Origin: Clostridiales bacterium
GTDB taxonomy: Bacteria > Bacillota > Clostridia > Lachnospirales > Lachnospiraceae
Length of the DNA: 64,000 nt
NCBI GenBank assembly: GCA_023663185.1
Contig: JAMPHY010000013.1
Span: forward strand, 1-64,000
Direction: 5' to 3'
Made by a program: the position numbers and the translations under genes. Below, one piece after another: positions 36,201 to 44,215 of the stretch. How positions within the stretch are numbered: position 1 is the stretch's first letter; every line of letters begins with the position of its first letter. The notes beneath the pieces were generated by a model. The model had not been told where the DNA came from and ran no database searches. It saw nothing but the letters and a program-made list of their open reading frames with translations.

Positions 36201-36731
36201 CGTAGTAATAAACTTCTCCTGAATATATGATAAAAAGCTGCCGTACAGAATTTGCAAATCATTCAGCTTATAATAAAGCGCACCTCTTTTCTGCGCGCTC
36301 TTGGCAATATCTTTAAGCTCCTTAATCCCTATGCCATACTGCATAAATTCCGAAATTGCCGATTTCACCTCATGGACATAGCCTATTTTATTCATGTGCT
36401 TCCCGATTACAGAGAGCTTCTCCTGCTCGCTTAGTGCAATTTTGCGCAAAATCAGACTCTTTCCGGTATCGTCAAGCACAGGAAGCTGCTCGTATCCCAC
36501 TTCTTCAAGTATCCTATGCGTAAGCCGTCCAAAGCTTAAAACATCAATATTCATAATGCCTTTTTTCGAGTGCTCTAAAACCAAGTCCATCTGCGTCTGC
36601 ATCGTAAACTGGTCCGGAACAATCAGCAGAAAATCTCGCTTCGGCTCGCGAAGCGACTCTTCTATTATATATTCATGAAGTTTTTTACTCTTTCCGGCGC
36701 CTGAACCACCGAAATAAAACTGCAGCGACAC
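33237..36731 (-). CDS. addB: Helicase-nuclease AddAB subunit B
   Basis: The protein has 1164 residues. The N-terminus LQFYFGGSGAGKSKKLHEY holds the nucleotide-binding loop of AddB. The C-terminal nuclease has VKVIDYKSGSRRFDL and a cysteine set (CEHNGNDACTYCEYKSVCGY) for the iron-sulfur cluster. It is the first gene of the addBA operon. Its promoter must lie in 36732-36900, where a long hairpin (36772-36843) sits in the probable leader. Confidence 0.96.
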   Translation of the reverse strand: MSLQFYFGGSGAGKSKKLHEYIIEESLREPKRDFLLIVPDQFTMQTQMDLVLEHSKKGIMNIDVLSFGRLTHRILEEVGYEQLPVLDDTGKSLILRKIALSEQEKLSVIGKHMNKIGYVHEVKSAISEFMQYGIGIKELKDIAKSAQKRGALYYKLNDLQILYGSFLSYIQEKFITTEETLDKLREALPKSEIIKNCVIAFDGFTGFTPIQNRVIQELMRLAGKVIVSITIDIVENPYQLDGEQKLFHLSKKTVEDLRRLGAECGCEMIPAVICQERLNGRIPRFADNPELAHLEKHLFRYPIETYDNEPKNIHLLEASTPKEEVRQVCIEIRRLLAREPELHYRDIAVVSGSMADYANDIEEEFAKFDIPIYMDQTRGILFNPFTEYIRSALQIVLRDFDRESVFHYLRTGLCGFKREDIDRLENYIRRFGIRGKSKWNSLFVYKENGGEEGVQSLELYNALREKLMQQLAPLIETFKTAGELVHALYDFLVKNELQLKLKSFEESFKAKGNLVRAKEYGQIYGLVIDLLDQIEGLLSDEEMDFQEFAQILDAGFAEITVGTIPQNVDRIVIGDIERTRLKQVKILFFMGINDDNIPKGTGGGGIISDIDREFLQESGWELAPTPRQQMYIQRLYLYLNMTKPSDMLYLSYARVGNDGKSKRPAYLIDTVKKLYPQLMKRNPELLPVEEQLVNGEDGISFLTDMLREYAAGRLDESEERKLFTFYNSYYFNPAYKERIDKLTDTAFYYYKDSPLSRQVTSLLYGSILYNSVSRLEKYASCAYAHFLQYGLSLKEREEYSFEAVDMGNVFHGVLELFADKLTEYGYTWLDFPCEIGEKILDEAIEAYAVGYSETILYSSARNKYLLQRIKRILLRTVNTMQAQLKKGAFLPEHFEMSFQTLDELDSVNIALSSQEKMKLRGRIDRIDTCEENDTVYVKVIDYKSGSRRFDLAALYYGLQLQLVVYMNAAVELEKKKYPDKNVVPAAMLYYHISDPMIDDGQSLTPEQLNLKLLQELKMTGVVSDNERAISLLDGEFTNKSDILPIEKKKDGTFSAHSGIISEEDMKVVSSYVNHKIKELGSGILQGDISVTPCEHNGNDACTYCEYKSVCGYDIEIAGYDKRELEKMSHDEAIEQMRQAIADDLADAQIIVDDGIDVAIADDGE

Positions 36732-36771
36732 TTTGCGGTTCTCCTTTACATAACTAATTGTCTCTAGTTCA

Positions 36772-36843
36772 GGACAAATGAATAAAAACGGGACTCCAAT
36801 GCCTGAAAAGCGGTAAGTCGTCCCTTATTTTATTCATTTGCCC
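36772..36843. repeat. Long imperfect hairpin in the addB-cysK spacer
   Basis: GGACAAATGAATAAAA at 36772-36787 pairs with TTTTATTCATTTGCCC at 36828-36843. Inside it GGGAC at 36790-36794 pairs with GTCCC. On the minus strand the inner stem GGGAC/GTCCC is followed by GTTTTTATT, so it can end transcription early in the addB leader. On the plus strand GTCCC is followed by TTATTTT. Confidence 0.6.
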
Positions 36844-36915
36844 TAAACTTATGTATATATTTATAATAGCATATAGGCAGTAATTTAGGAATTATAAAAA
36901 TTTTTTAAATTCCTA

Positions 36916-36944
36916 TTGACATATTTCTCGTATCGTAGTATATT
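36916..36944 (+). promoter_or_regulatory. Sigma-A promoter of cysK
   Basis: TTGACA at 36916-36921 and TATATT at 36939-36944 are 17 bases apart. About 60 bases separate it from the cysK start. Confidence 0.75.
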
Positions 36945-37010
36945 TCATATAAATCCTATTGATTAAGTAGTATTTAAACATTTAATAAAAAAACAGGGAG
37001 GAATTTTATT

Positions 37011-37949
37011 ATGGCAAACATTAAACACAGCGCAGTAGAACTTATCGGCAATACTCCTTTATTGGAGGTTGCAAACTATGAGAAAGCAAATCAAATCAAT
37101 GATGTAACAATCCTAGTTAAACTTGAATATTTCAATCCCGCGGGCTCCGTAAAAGACCGTATCGCACTCAGCATGATTGAAGACGCCGAGAAAAAAGGGG
37201 TGCTTAAACCGGGAGCTACGATTATCGAACCGACTTCCGGTAATACGGGTATCGGACTTGCGGCAATAGCTGCGGCTAAAGGCTATAAAGCAGTTCTGAC
37301 TCTTCCTGAAACAATGAGTATCGAAAGAAGAAAACTTCTTCAAGCATACGGCGCAGAGCTTGTTCTAACAGAAGGCAGCAAGGGCATGAAGGGCGCGATT
37401 GCAAAAGCCGAAGAACTTCAGGCTTCAACCCCCGGCTCTATTATTTTAGGGCAGTTCGTGAACCCTGCCAATCCTACCATACATAAAGCAACGACGGGAC
37501 CTGAAATCTGGAACGATACTGACGGTAAAGTAGATATCTTTGTCGCAGGCGTAGGCACAGGCGGCACAGTCACCGGCGTAGGAAGTTATTTAAAAGAGAA
37601 AAATCCGAATATAAAAGTCGTAGCGGTAGAGCCTGAAAGCAGTCCTGTTTTATCAGGCGGCGCCGCTGGAGCTCATAAAATTCAAGGTATCGGCGCGGGC
37701 TTCGTACCAGAGGTATTGGATACGGAAATTTATGACGAAATCATTAAAGTTTCCAATGAGGACGCTTTTGCCATTGGAAGAGAAATTGCAGTAAGGGAAG
37801 GCGTATTAGTAGGTATTTCTTCCGGCGCAGCGCTCTTTGCCGCGACAGAGCTGGCTAAACGTCCCGAAAATAAGGGGAAGACGATTGTTGCGCTGTTGCC
37901 TGACTCAGGAGATAGATATTTATCTACGCCGTTGTTTTCTGCTGAATAA
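37011..37949 (+). CDS. cysK: Cysteine synthase (O-acetylserine sulfhydrylase)
   Basis: This 312-residue PLP enzyme makes cysteine from O-acetylserine and sulfide. The PLP lysine is in [14 protein letters not shown] (near residue 46). The phosphate and substrate loops are [12 protein letters not shown] and [12 protein letters not shown]. The serine near the pyridine nitrogen is in [10 protein letters not shown]. Length is typical for CysK (about 310). GGGAGG precedes the ATG. It is a single gene with its own promoter at 36916; no S-box or T-box was seen in the short leader. Confidence 0.96.
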   Translation: MANIKHSAVELIGNTPLLEVANYEKANQINDVTILVKLEYFNPAGSVKDRIALSMIEDAEKKGVLKPGATIIEPTSGNTGIGLAAIAAAKGYKAVLTLPETMSIERRKLLQAYGAELVLTEGSKGMKGAIAKAEELQASTPGSIILGQFVNPANPTIHKATTGPEIWNDTDGKVDIFVAGVGTGGTVTGVGSYLKEKNPNIKVVAVEPESSPVLSGGAAGAHKIQGIGAGFVPEVLDTEIYDEIIKVSNEDAFAIGREIAVREGVLVGISSGAALFAATELAKRPENKGKTIVALLPDSGDRYLSTPLFSAE

Positions 37950-38007
37950 TATGTGTTGTTAATACTGCATGGCTGAATGGATAATAAATGGCTAAATGGC
38001 TGAATGC

Positions 38008-38193
38008 GACATGGACGCATATACTTCCTCTTGAGGTACGCTCTCGCTCCAGTGTATAAACAAACGAATGCCACGCTATGTGGCATTCTTATTGTTACGC
38101 AGCGGTACTAAGCTCAAAAGCTTAAAAAACAGCTTTTTCACTAAGTACCGGCGTTTTACAAGGACCTCAAGAGGAAATATATAAGTCCATGTC
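38008..38193. mobile_element. MITE-like element with long terminal inverted repeats
   Basis: GACATGGAC at 38008 through TTGAGGT at 38037 is matched in inverse by ACCTCAAGAGGAA at 38164 through GTCCATGTC at 38193. The arms are about 30 bases with a few mismatches. The roughly 125 bases between hold smaller hairpins (GAATGCCAC/GTGGCATTC near 38076-38098, AAGCT/AGCTT near 38110) and no frame. Size, long arms and lack of genes fit a miniature inverted-repeat element. No clear target duplication was seen. The rest of the 37950-38335 gap holds only the promoter region of the next gene. Confidence 0.55.
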
Positions 38194-38335
38194 GTTTAAA
38201 GGTTATGAATACTTACATGGTATTTTATATAAGAGATTTATACAATTAATTTGGGGAAGTGTTATAGCATATATCTAAGATACATGATATCATTCAAGTA
38301 GAAAATGAACATAATATCCGAAGGGAGAATTTCTT

Positions 38336-40075
38336 ATGGAAAAGATGAAAAACAAGAGTATTGCCGAGCGAATGAACAAGATGAGTTATCGCAATTTCAA
38401 CGTCAGCGTATATTGTCCGGTCGGCAATGTCAATCAGATTACCGATTTTGAAGCGTTTGAGGAAAAGTTCAAGCTTCTATCTGAGAATGTCAAAATCGGC
38501 AGGGTTTATCTTGAATGCTATCGCGGCATGGAGTGGTGCAGTAAAGAACATCTTATTAAAGTGAAGGAATATTTTGAGAGCAAGGGCATTGCAACCTCCG
38601 GCGGAATTACGACCTGTGACAGCAGCAATAACAACGGCTTTGTATCGCTTTGCTATTCTACCAAGAAGGGGCAGGATATCTTGAAAAAAGCGGTTGCCTT
38701 AAATGCAGAGGTGTTTGATGAATTTATTTTCGACGATTTCTACTTCCTCAACTGCCGCTGCGCCGAGTGTATAAAGAATAAAGGCGATAGAAGCTGGTCG
38801 CAGTTCAGACTCGACCAAAAGAAATGGATTACCGAAGAATTGGTAATGAAGACTGCTAAAGAAATCAATCCCGATATCAACGTAATTGTAAAATATCCAC
38901 AGTGGTATGAAGATTATAACGAGACCGGTTACGATCTTGTAATGGAGCCGGCGCTGTTTGATTCCATTTATACTGGAACCGAAACCAGAAATCCTTCCTA
39001 CTGCCAGCAGCATCTTCCTAAGTATTTAAGCTATTTTGTCATGAGATATCTGGAAAGCGCTGCTCCTGAGAGAAATCTCGGTGGCTGGTTCGATCCGTTT
39101 GAATGTACCTATAACCTTACCTCATACCTTGAGCAAGGATATCTGACTCTGTTTGCTAAGGCAAAAGAAGTGACCTTATTCTGTCTTGGCGCATTGATTA
39201 ATGCTCCCGATTTCCGCCTATTTTCTCCGGCTGTCGGCGAGATGTTTAATGAGATAGACGCTTATCTGGGCGAATTAGGCAATCCTATAGGCGCAGCAGC
39301 GTACAGACCCGAATATGCCAGAGGTGAAAATAACCTGCACAACTATCTGGGAATGTGCGGCATACCTTTTGAACCCTATATCAGCTATCCGGAAAATGAA
39401 AAAGTTATTTTCCTCACAGAAGGCGCAGCAGAAGACACAGATATCACGTCAAAAATGAAAAAGAGCCTTTTAAACGGCGCAGATGTAATAGTTACAAGCG
39501 GTTTTGTGAGAAAACTTGGCGATACGTTTAAGGATTTCGTCAATGTATCGTATTCTGCAAGAAAAGCTTTAGTCAGCGAATATGCAGACACTAAGGACAA
39601 CGGTTTGACCGTCAGCGGTAAATATTACGGAGATACCAAGATTTTAATACCCCAGCTTGACTACTGTACCAACGATATCTGGGAACTTGCCGCCGCATAC
39701 GGAACCGACAATAATTTCCCGCTTGTATTAAGGTGCAGCTATGGAAGCGGTCAGCTCTCAATTATCACTATCCCCGATAATATGGGCGACATTTATCACT
39801 ATCCAGCTCAAGTACTTAATGTAATCCGTAGCTTATTTACAAAGGAAATGCCCGCTATGATAGAAGGCTCCTCCAAAGTACAGATTTTTGTCTATGATAA
39901 CAACAAAGTTATTGTACGCTCAGACCTTGATTATTACGAAAGCGTCACAATCAAACTGGACGAGAGCATAACAGCCGTAAAAGAGTTGATAAGCGGAAGG
40001 AACATTCCCATTACAAACCACAGAATCACACTACAGATGTCCCCTGCGGTAAATTATGTACTTTCGTTGCAGTAA
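38336..40075 (+). CDS. Unassigned protein, possibly glycosidase-like
   Basis: The protein has 579 residues with no signal peptide, so it is cytoplasmic. The first 330 residues look like an alpha/beta barrel. FDEFIFDDFYFLNCRCAECI (near residue 127-146) resembles the acidic and cysteine-bearing loops of family 42-like glycosidases. GGWFDPFECT and a later Rossmann-like part (KVIFLTEGAA onwards) then precede a small beta domain at the end. I do not recognise a named family. It faces the sugar transporter operon, sharing a two-way terminator, so a role in using the imported sugar is a reasonable guess. Confidence 0.6.
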   Translation: MEKMKNKSIAERMNKMSYRNFNVSVYCPVGNVNQITDFEAFEEKFKLLSENVKIGRVYLECYRGMEWCSKEHLIKVKEYFESKGIATSGGITTCDSSNNNGFVSLCYSTKKGQDILKKAVALNAEVFDEFIFDDFYFLNCRCAECIKNKGDRSWSQFRLDQKKWITEELVMKTAKEINPDINVIVKYPQWYEDYNETGYDLVMEPALFDSIYTGTETRNPSYCQQHLPKYLSYFVMRYLESAAPERNLGGWFDPFECTYNLTSYLEQGYLTLFAKAKEVTLFCLGALINAPDFRLFSPAVGEMFNEIDAYLGELGNPIGAAAYRPEYARGENNLHNYLGMCGIPFEPYISYPENEKVIFLTEGAAEDTDITSKMKKSLLNGADVIVTSGFVRKLGDTFKDFVNVSYSARKALVSEYADTKDNGLTVSGKYYGDTKILIPQLDYCTNDIWELAAAYGTDNNFPLVLRCSYGSGQLSIITIPDNMGDIYHYPAQVLNVIRSLFTKEMPAMIEGSSKVQIFVYDNNKVIVRSDLDYYESVTIKLDESITAVKELISGRNIPITNHRITLQMSPAVNYVLSLQ

Positions 40076-40084
40076 TATCAAAAA

Positions 40085-40110
40085 AAGACTCCGGAAAACT
40101 CCGGAGTCTT
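40085..40110. terminator. Two-way terminator
   Basis: AAGACTCCGG at 40085-40094 and CCGGAGTCTT at 40101-40110 form a perfect stem, with A/T runs on both sides, between the convergent genes. Confidence 0.92.
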
Positions 40111-40127
40111 AATTATTGTATCAAATA

Positions 40128-41705
40128 TTAGTTACCTGATTTCCAAGCTTCATACTGTGAAGAGAACTCAGCTAAAACGTCCTGATATCCTGCTTCATCA
40201 AGAGCTGCCTGATAAGCTTCGATTGCGCCCGGAACATCTGCCTCTGAGTAACCACCGTTCTCAAGAGGGAATCCGTACTCATCAAATACCTTCTGGCAAG
40301 CTGTGTACTGAGCTTCTACAGGAGACTTATCAAAACGGAATCCTGCTGCGCTTGATGTTGTAGCTCCACCGTTGAAATCTTTGTACAAGTCGCCAAAACC
40401 GTCAGGCTGATTGTACATAGGTGTAACGATTGTAGCGGAAGCTGACTCCCACATAGAGTGGTTGTACTTACCGTTATCTGTCTGTTCTACATGTCCGTTT
40501 GCATCGTAGTTGAAGTCTTCGCCTTCGATACCGTATGTATAGATATCAGCAAGTTTGCTGTCGGTATAAAGCAGTCCCATGAAATCGATACAAGCCTGTG
40601 CCTGCTCAGGTGTGCTGTTTGCTGTTACGCAGTAGCAAGAACCAAGAGCTGATGTTGAATGTGCCCATCTGCCTGTATAGGACTGTAACACAACTTCCTG
40701 ACCATAACGGCTTTCTGCTTCATCATTAACCGGAAGGTCTGTCCACCATGTAATTGCCCAATCCTGTGACTGAGTTGTGGTATCGCCTGTTACCTTAGTA
40801 ACATCATCTTCAGAAATGTAACCTGCATCTGCCCACTTACCCATCAATGTACAGAACTCTAAGTACTCGTCAGTAAGAACAACATCTACAACTGTATCTG
40901 TGTCTCTGTCAACTGCAACCCAGTTAGATGTAGCATCTGCTGTGAAGAAATCAAAGCTGTCAATGTACCATCTGTAGAACATAGCTGTCTTCTGTGTAAG
41001 GTAAGGATATTTAAGTCCTTCTGCCTTAGCATCAGCAAGCATCGGCTCAAGGTCAGCAAGCTTCTTTACATTAGAGAAATCCCAACCGTACTTGTCAGCG
41101 ATTTCCTTACGAGCTATGATATCATAACCTTCTACATTGTCTTTGTATACAGGAATGTAGTAGTTTCTGCCATTATACTTGGTAGCTTCCCACTGTCCTG
41201 CGTCCATTGACTCATAAAGAGGTGTGCCCGGAAGTAAATCGGTAATATCATACACTGCGTTTGCAGGAACAAGGTCGTTTGTTCCGATGGTGCTTTCCCA
41301 TGAAGCTGTCCACAACAGGTTAATCTCGTTGGCAGCCAATGACATGTTAGCCTTATCTGTGTACTCTCCAGAACCGATATCAGTAAGTACGATCTGAACG
41401 TTAATCTTGTCTTTGATGTACTCATTGATAGCATCCTGTACTTTCTGAACCTGTGCGGAATCAGGAGTTGCAAGATTGAATGTGTTTCTTGTGATATTGA
41501 TTGTTACAAGATCACCTGAAGCAGCGTCCCCCCCCGTTGAAGCGGTATCTGTAGAAGAACCGGAATCTGACGGTGTGGTTGTCTGTGTGTCATTGCCCGT
41601 AGACGATGACTGGCTGCTGTCTCCGCTGTCGTTGCCACAGCCAACAAGTAATGTTGCTGTCATAGCGCCAGCTAAAACCAAAGCCAAAAGTTTTTTGATT
41701 TTCAT
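40128..41705 (-). CDS. Sugar ABC transporter substrate-binding lipoprotein
   Basis: The protein has 525 residues. The signal peptide with lipobox TATLLVGCGND puts the lipid-bearing Cys near residue 23, followed by a Ser/Thr/Asp-rich linker. The length and the type of fold (family 1 extracellular solute-binding, as in LplA) suit oligosaccharide capture outside the membrane. It follows two permease genes in the same direction. GGGAGG precedes the ATG. The ligand is not evident; relatives bind aldouronates or other plant or host glycans. Confidence 0.9.
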   Translation of the reverse strand: MKIKKLLALVLAGAMTATLLVGCGNDSGDSSQSSSTGNDTQTTTPSDSGSSTDTASTGGDAASGDLVTINITRNTFNLATPDSAQVQKVQDAINEYIKDKINVQIVLTDIGSGEYTDKANMSLAANEINLLWTASWESTIGTNDLVPANAVYDITDLLPGTPLYESMDAGQWEATKYNGRNYYIPVYKDNVEGYDIIARKEIADKYGWDFSNVKKLADLEPMLADAKAEGLKYPYLTQKTAMFYRWYIDSFDFFTADATSNWVAVDRDTDTVVDVVLTDEYLEFCTLMGKWADAGYISEDDVTKVTGDTTTQSQDWAITWWTDLPVNDEAESRYGQEVVLQSYTGRWAHSTSALGSCYCVTANSTPEQAQACIDFMGLLYTDSKLADIYTYGIEGEDFNYDANGHVEQTDNGKYNHSMWESASATIVTPMYNQPDGFGDLYKDFNGGATTSSAAGFRFDKSPVEAQYTACQKVFDEYGFPLENGGYSEADVPGAIEAYQAALDEAGYQDVLAEFSSQYEAWKSGN

Positions 41706-41777
41706 TGCTAAAAATCCTCCCTTTTATTTCTATTTATTTCTAATCCGCCGCACTATTGCATTGGATTGAAACCTAAA

Positions 41778-42710
41778 TTAACCTTTTACGGAACCTACCG
41801 TAAGACCTTTTACAAAGTATTTCTGGAAGAACGGATATACTACCATAATAGGAGCTATAACTACAACAACGGTTGCCATTGTTGCCGAATACTGCGGAAT
41901 ATTTCCACCCATCGCCGCTCTTGCCGCTGCCGGCACGTTCGAGTTATTAAGCAAAAACTCTATACTCTTCTGGATATTAACGAGCAGAAGCTGTAACGGT
42001 TTCTTAGCGTCGGACGTAATATAGAGCATCGCATTCTGCCAATCATTCCAATAAGCTGTAGCCATCATGAAGCCTACTGCTGCCAGCGAAGGTTTAAGCA
42101 GCGGAAGCGTAATCTGGAAAAAGGTACGATACTCGCCCGCTCCGTCGATTTTAGCAGCTTCCATAAGCTCTCCCGGAATGCTGTTCGCAATATAGGTTCT
42201 TAGTATTATAACATTCATGGTCGAAACGCACAGAGGCAGAATCAATAACCATAAGCTGTCTTTCAAGTGATAATAAGTTGTAAATATAATATATCCTGAT
42301 AAAGTACCGCCGTTGAAAAGCATTGGTATCAGCAGATATATTGATAAAAACTTGGATAAACGGAAATCCGGTCTGCTGATGGAATATGCAAACATACTCA
42401 TAAGCAGTAAGCCTAACAAGGTTCCGAATACCGTGATAAAAATCGTTACTCCATACGATGTCAAAAGCTGCTTGCCGTATTTTAATACGGACTCCATACC
42501 GCTTAACGACCACTTTTCAGGTATGAAAGCGAAACCGTTCTTATTGATTGCCTGTTCATCAGTAAACGCGGCAACAAATACAAGTATAACCGGCAGCGCG
42601 CAGAATAATGTATATAGCAGAAGGAAAAAGCCGAGTATATATTGTCCTATTCCCTTTTTCTCTGTTTTAGACATTGCCAAATCGGCTGAATTACCTTTTT
42701 TCTTACTCAT
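41778..42710 (-). CDS. Sugar ABC transporter permease (LplC/CUT1 type)
   Basis: The protein has 310 residues with six membrane helices. The cytoplasmic EAA loop GELMEAAKIDGAGEYRTFFQ contacts the ATPase. The C-terminus YFVKGLTVGSVKG is typical of the family. It lies 20 bases after the other permease and 72 before the binding protein. No ATPase gene is in the operon, so a shared MsmX-type ATPase encoded elsewhere is expected. Confidence 0.92.
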   Translation of the reverse strand: MSKKKGNSADLAMSKTEKKGIGQYILGFFLLLYTLFCALPVILVFVAAFTDEQAINKNGFAFIPEKWSLSGMESVLKYGKQLLTSYGVTIFITVFGTLLGLLLMSMFAYSISRPDFRLSKFLSIYLLIPMLFNGGTLSGYIIFTTYYHLKDSLWLLILPLCVSTMNVIILRTYIANSIPGELMEAAKIDGAGEYRTFFQITLPLLKPSLAAVGFMMATAYWNDWQNAMLYITSDAKKPLQLLLVNIQKSIEFLLNNSNVPAAARAAMGGNIPQYSATMATVVVVIAPIMVVYPFFQKYFVKGLTVGSVKG

Positions 42711-42730
42711 ATCTCAATCTCCTCCCCTTA

Positions 42731-43636
42731 TTAGAATAACGAATCTTCCGGTGAAATCTTGCGCACCATGCCATTAGCAAACAGCATTAGCAACAAGCCC
42801 ACAACGGACTGGAAAAGACTGGTTGCGGCAACAAAACCAAAGTTTGAACTCTTCAAAATCGCATTCAGCACATAAGAGTCAATAACCTGTGTCGTTTCGT
42901 ACAACTGTCCGTTATTTCTAGTTACCTGATAGAAGAGACCTGTATCGGAACGCATAACCGAACCAACGGAAAGAAGCAGCATAACCGTAATCATCGGAAG
43001 CAGCGACGGCAAAGTAATGTGCCAAATCTGTTTCCATTTATTAGCTCCGTCAATCTGAGCTGCTTCATAAAGCTCCGTATCAATACCAGCAAGAACTGAC
43101 ATATACAAAACCGAACCGTAGCCTACACTGTTCCAAATCTTAACTATGGTCAAAATTGCCGGCCACAATGAAGCGGTTGAATAAAATCTCGTACTCATGC
43201 CAAAAGTATGATTCAGAATACCTGTATCAGTACTAATGAATGCGTATACGATAAACTGTACTGCCGCATATGAAATAAATACCGGAACAATCATAATGGT
43301 CTGCATCGTCTTAGCCACTTTTTTAAAAAGGAACTGGTCGATTGCAATCGCAAGCACCACGTTTAAAAATGTTCCTAAGCCTGTGAAAATTATGTAATAC
43401 ATAAGAGTGTTCTTAGTCATAGTAATGAACGTACTCTTTGAAGCTATCAGGAACTTGAAATTATCAATTCCGTTCCACGGACTTGCCCAAATGCCTTTCG
43501 AATAATCAAAGTTCTTGAACGCCATTACCAGACCTGCCATCGGTACATACATGATAAAGAACAAAATCAAAAATACCGGCAAAGCCATCACTACATGCGC
43601 TCGGTGCTTCCATGTGTTTTGAAAAAAACCTTTCAT
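42731..43636 (-). CDS. Sugar ABC transporter permease (LplB type)
   Basis: The protein has 301 residues with six membrane helices. The first helix region reads HVVMALPVFLILFFIMYVPM, and the EAA loop is DTELYEAAQIDGANKWKQIW. It is the first gene of the three-gene transporter operon, with a promoter at 43685-43713. The N-terminal pattern is that of LplB-like permeases for complex sugars in Clostridia. Confidence 0.92.
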   Translation of the reverse strand: MKGFFQNTWKHRAHVVMALPVFLILFFIMYVPMAGLVMAFKNFDYSKGIWASPWNGIDNFKFLIASKSTFITMTKNTLMYYIIFTGLGTFLNVVLAIAIDQFLFKKVAKTMQTIMIVPVFISYAAVQFIVYAFISTDTGILNHTFGMSTRFYSTASLWPAILTIVKIWNSVGYGSVLYMSVLAGIDTELYEAAQIDGANKWKQIWHITLPSLLPMITVMLLLSVGSVMRSDTGLFYQVTRNNGQLYETTQVIDSYVLNAILKSSNFGFVAATSLFQSVVGLLLMLFANGMVRKISPEDSLF

Positions 43637-43684
43637 TGCAACTACCCCCTATTAACTTAATCGTTTTCGCAATTCGTTATATAT

Positions 43685-43713
43685 ATGATATAGCATTTTT
43701 GGATATTTTGCAA
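43685..43713 (-). promoter_or_regulatory. Promoter of the sugar transporter operon
   Basis: Read on the minus strand, TTGCAA (43708-43713) and TATCAT (43685-43690) have a 17-base spacer, about 50 bases before the permease start. Confidence 0.6.
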
Positions 43714-43777
43714 TACTTATTTGATTTTTTTTGTGCATTTTTAGTAAAACTGCATTAATCACACCGAAAGCGCACCG

Positions 43778-44203
43778 TCAATCTGCCAAGTTTTCCCTTA
43801 TTTTTTCAATCATTTCTTTATATTCCGCTTCACTTAAATATTTTTTATCAGGGTTCATTTGGAACGTGCCGCCCCATTCATCTTTATCCTTATATTTAGG
43901 AACCAGATGCATATGCAGATGGCAGCCGGTATCGCCATACGCGCCATAATTGAGTTTATCGGGCTTAAACGCCGCATGAATAGCCTTCGCTGCCTTTGTC
44001 ACATCAGCCATAAAGCGATTCCGCTCTTCTTCGCTTATATCCACAATCTCACTGACATGGTCCTTATAAGCCACTATACATCTCCCCGGTTTGCTCTGCT
44101 CCTTAAACAAAATCAACTGACTCACGTCCAAATCACAGATTTTAATGCCAAATTTTGCCAGCAGTTCGCCACCCTGACAGTAACCACAATTATTATCTTT
44201 CAT
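43778..44203 (-). CDS. HIT family nucleotide-binding hydrolase
   Basis: The protein has 141 residues. The histidine triad HLHMHLVPKYK is near residue 95. A N-terminal C-x-x-C (NCGYCQGG) may bind zinc. HIT proteins hydrolyse or transfer nucleotides on dinucleoside polyphosphates or AMP conjugates. It starts 12 bases after the glycogen phosphorylase stop and so is probably the last gene of that transcript. GGGGGG precedes the ATG. Confidence 0.92.
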   Translation of the reverse strand: MKDNNCGYCQGGELLAKFGIKICDLDVSQLILFKEQSKPGRCIVAYKDHVSEIVDISEEERNRFMADVTKAAKAIHAAFKPDKLNYGAYGDTGCHLHMHLVPKYKDKDEWGGTFQMNPDKKYLSEAEYKEMIEKIRENLAD

Positions 44204-44215
44204 ACTAATCCCCCC

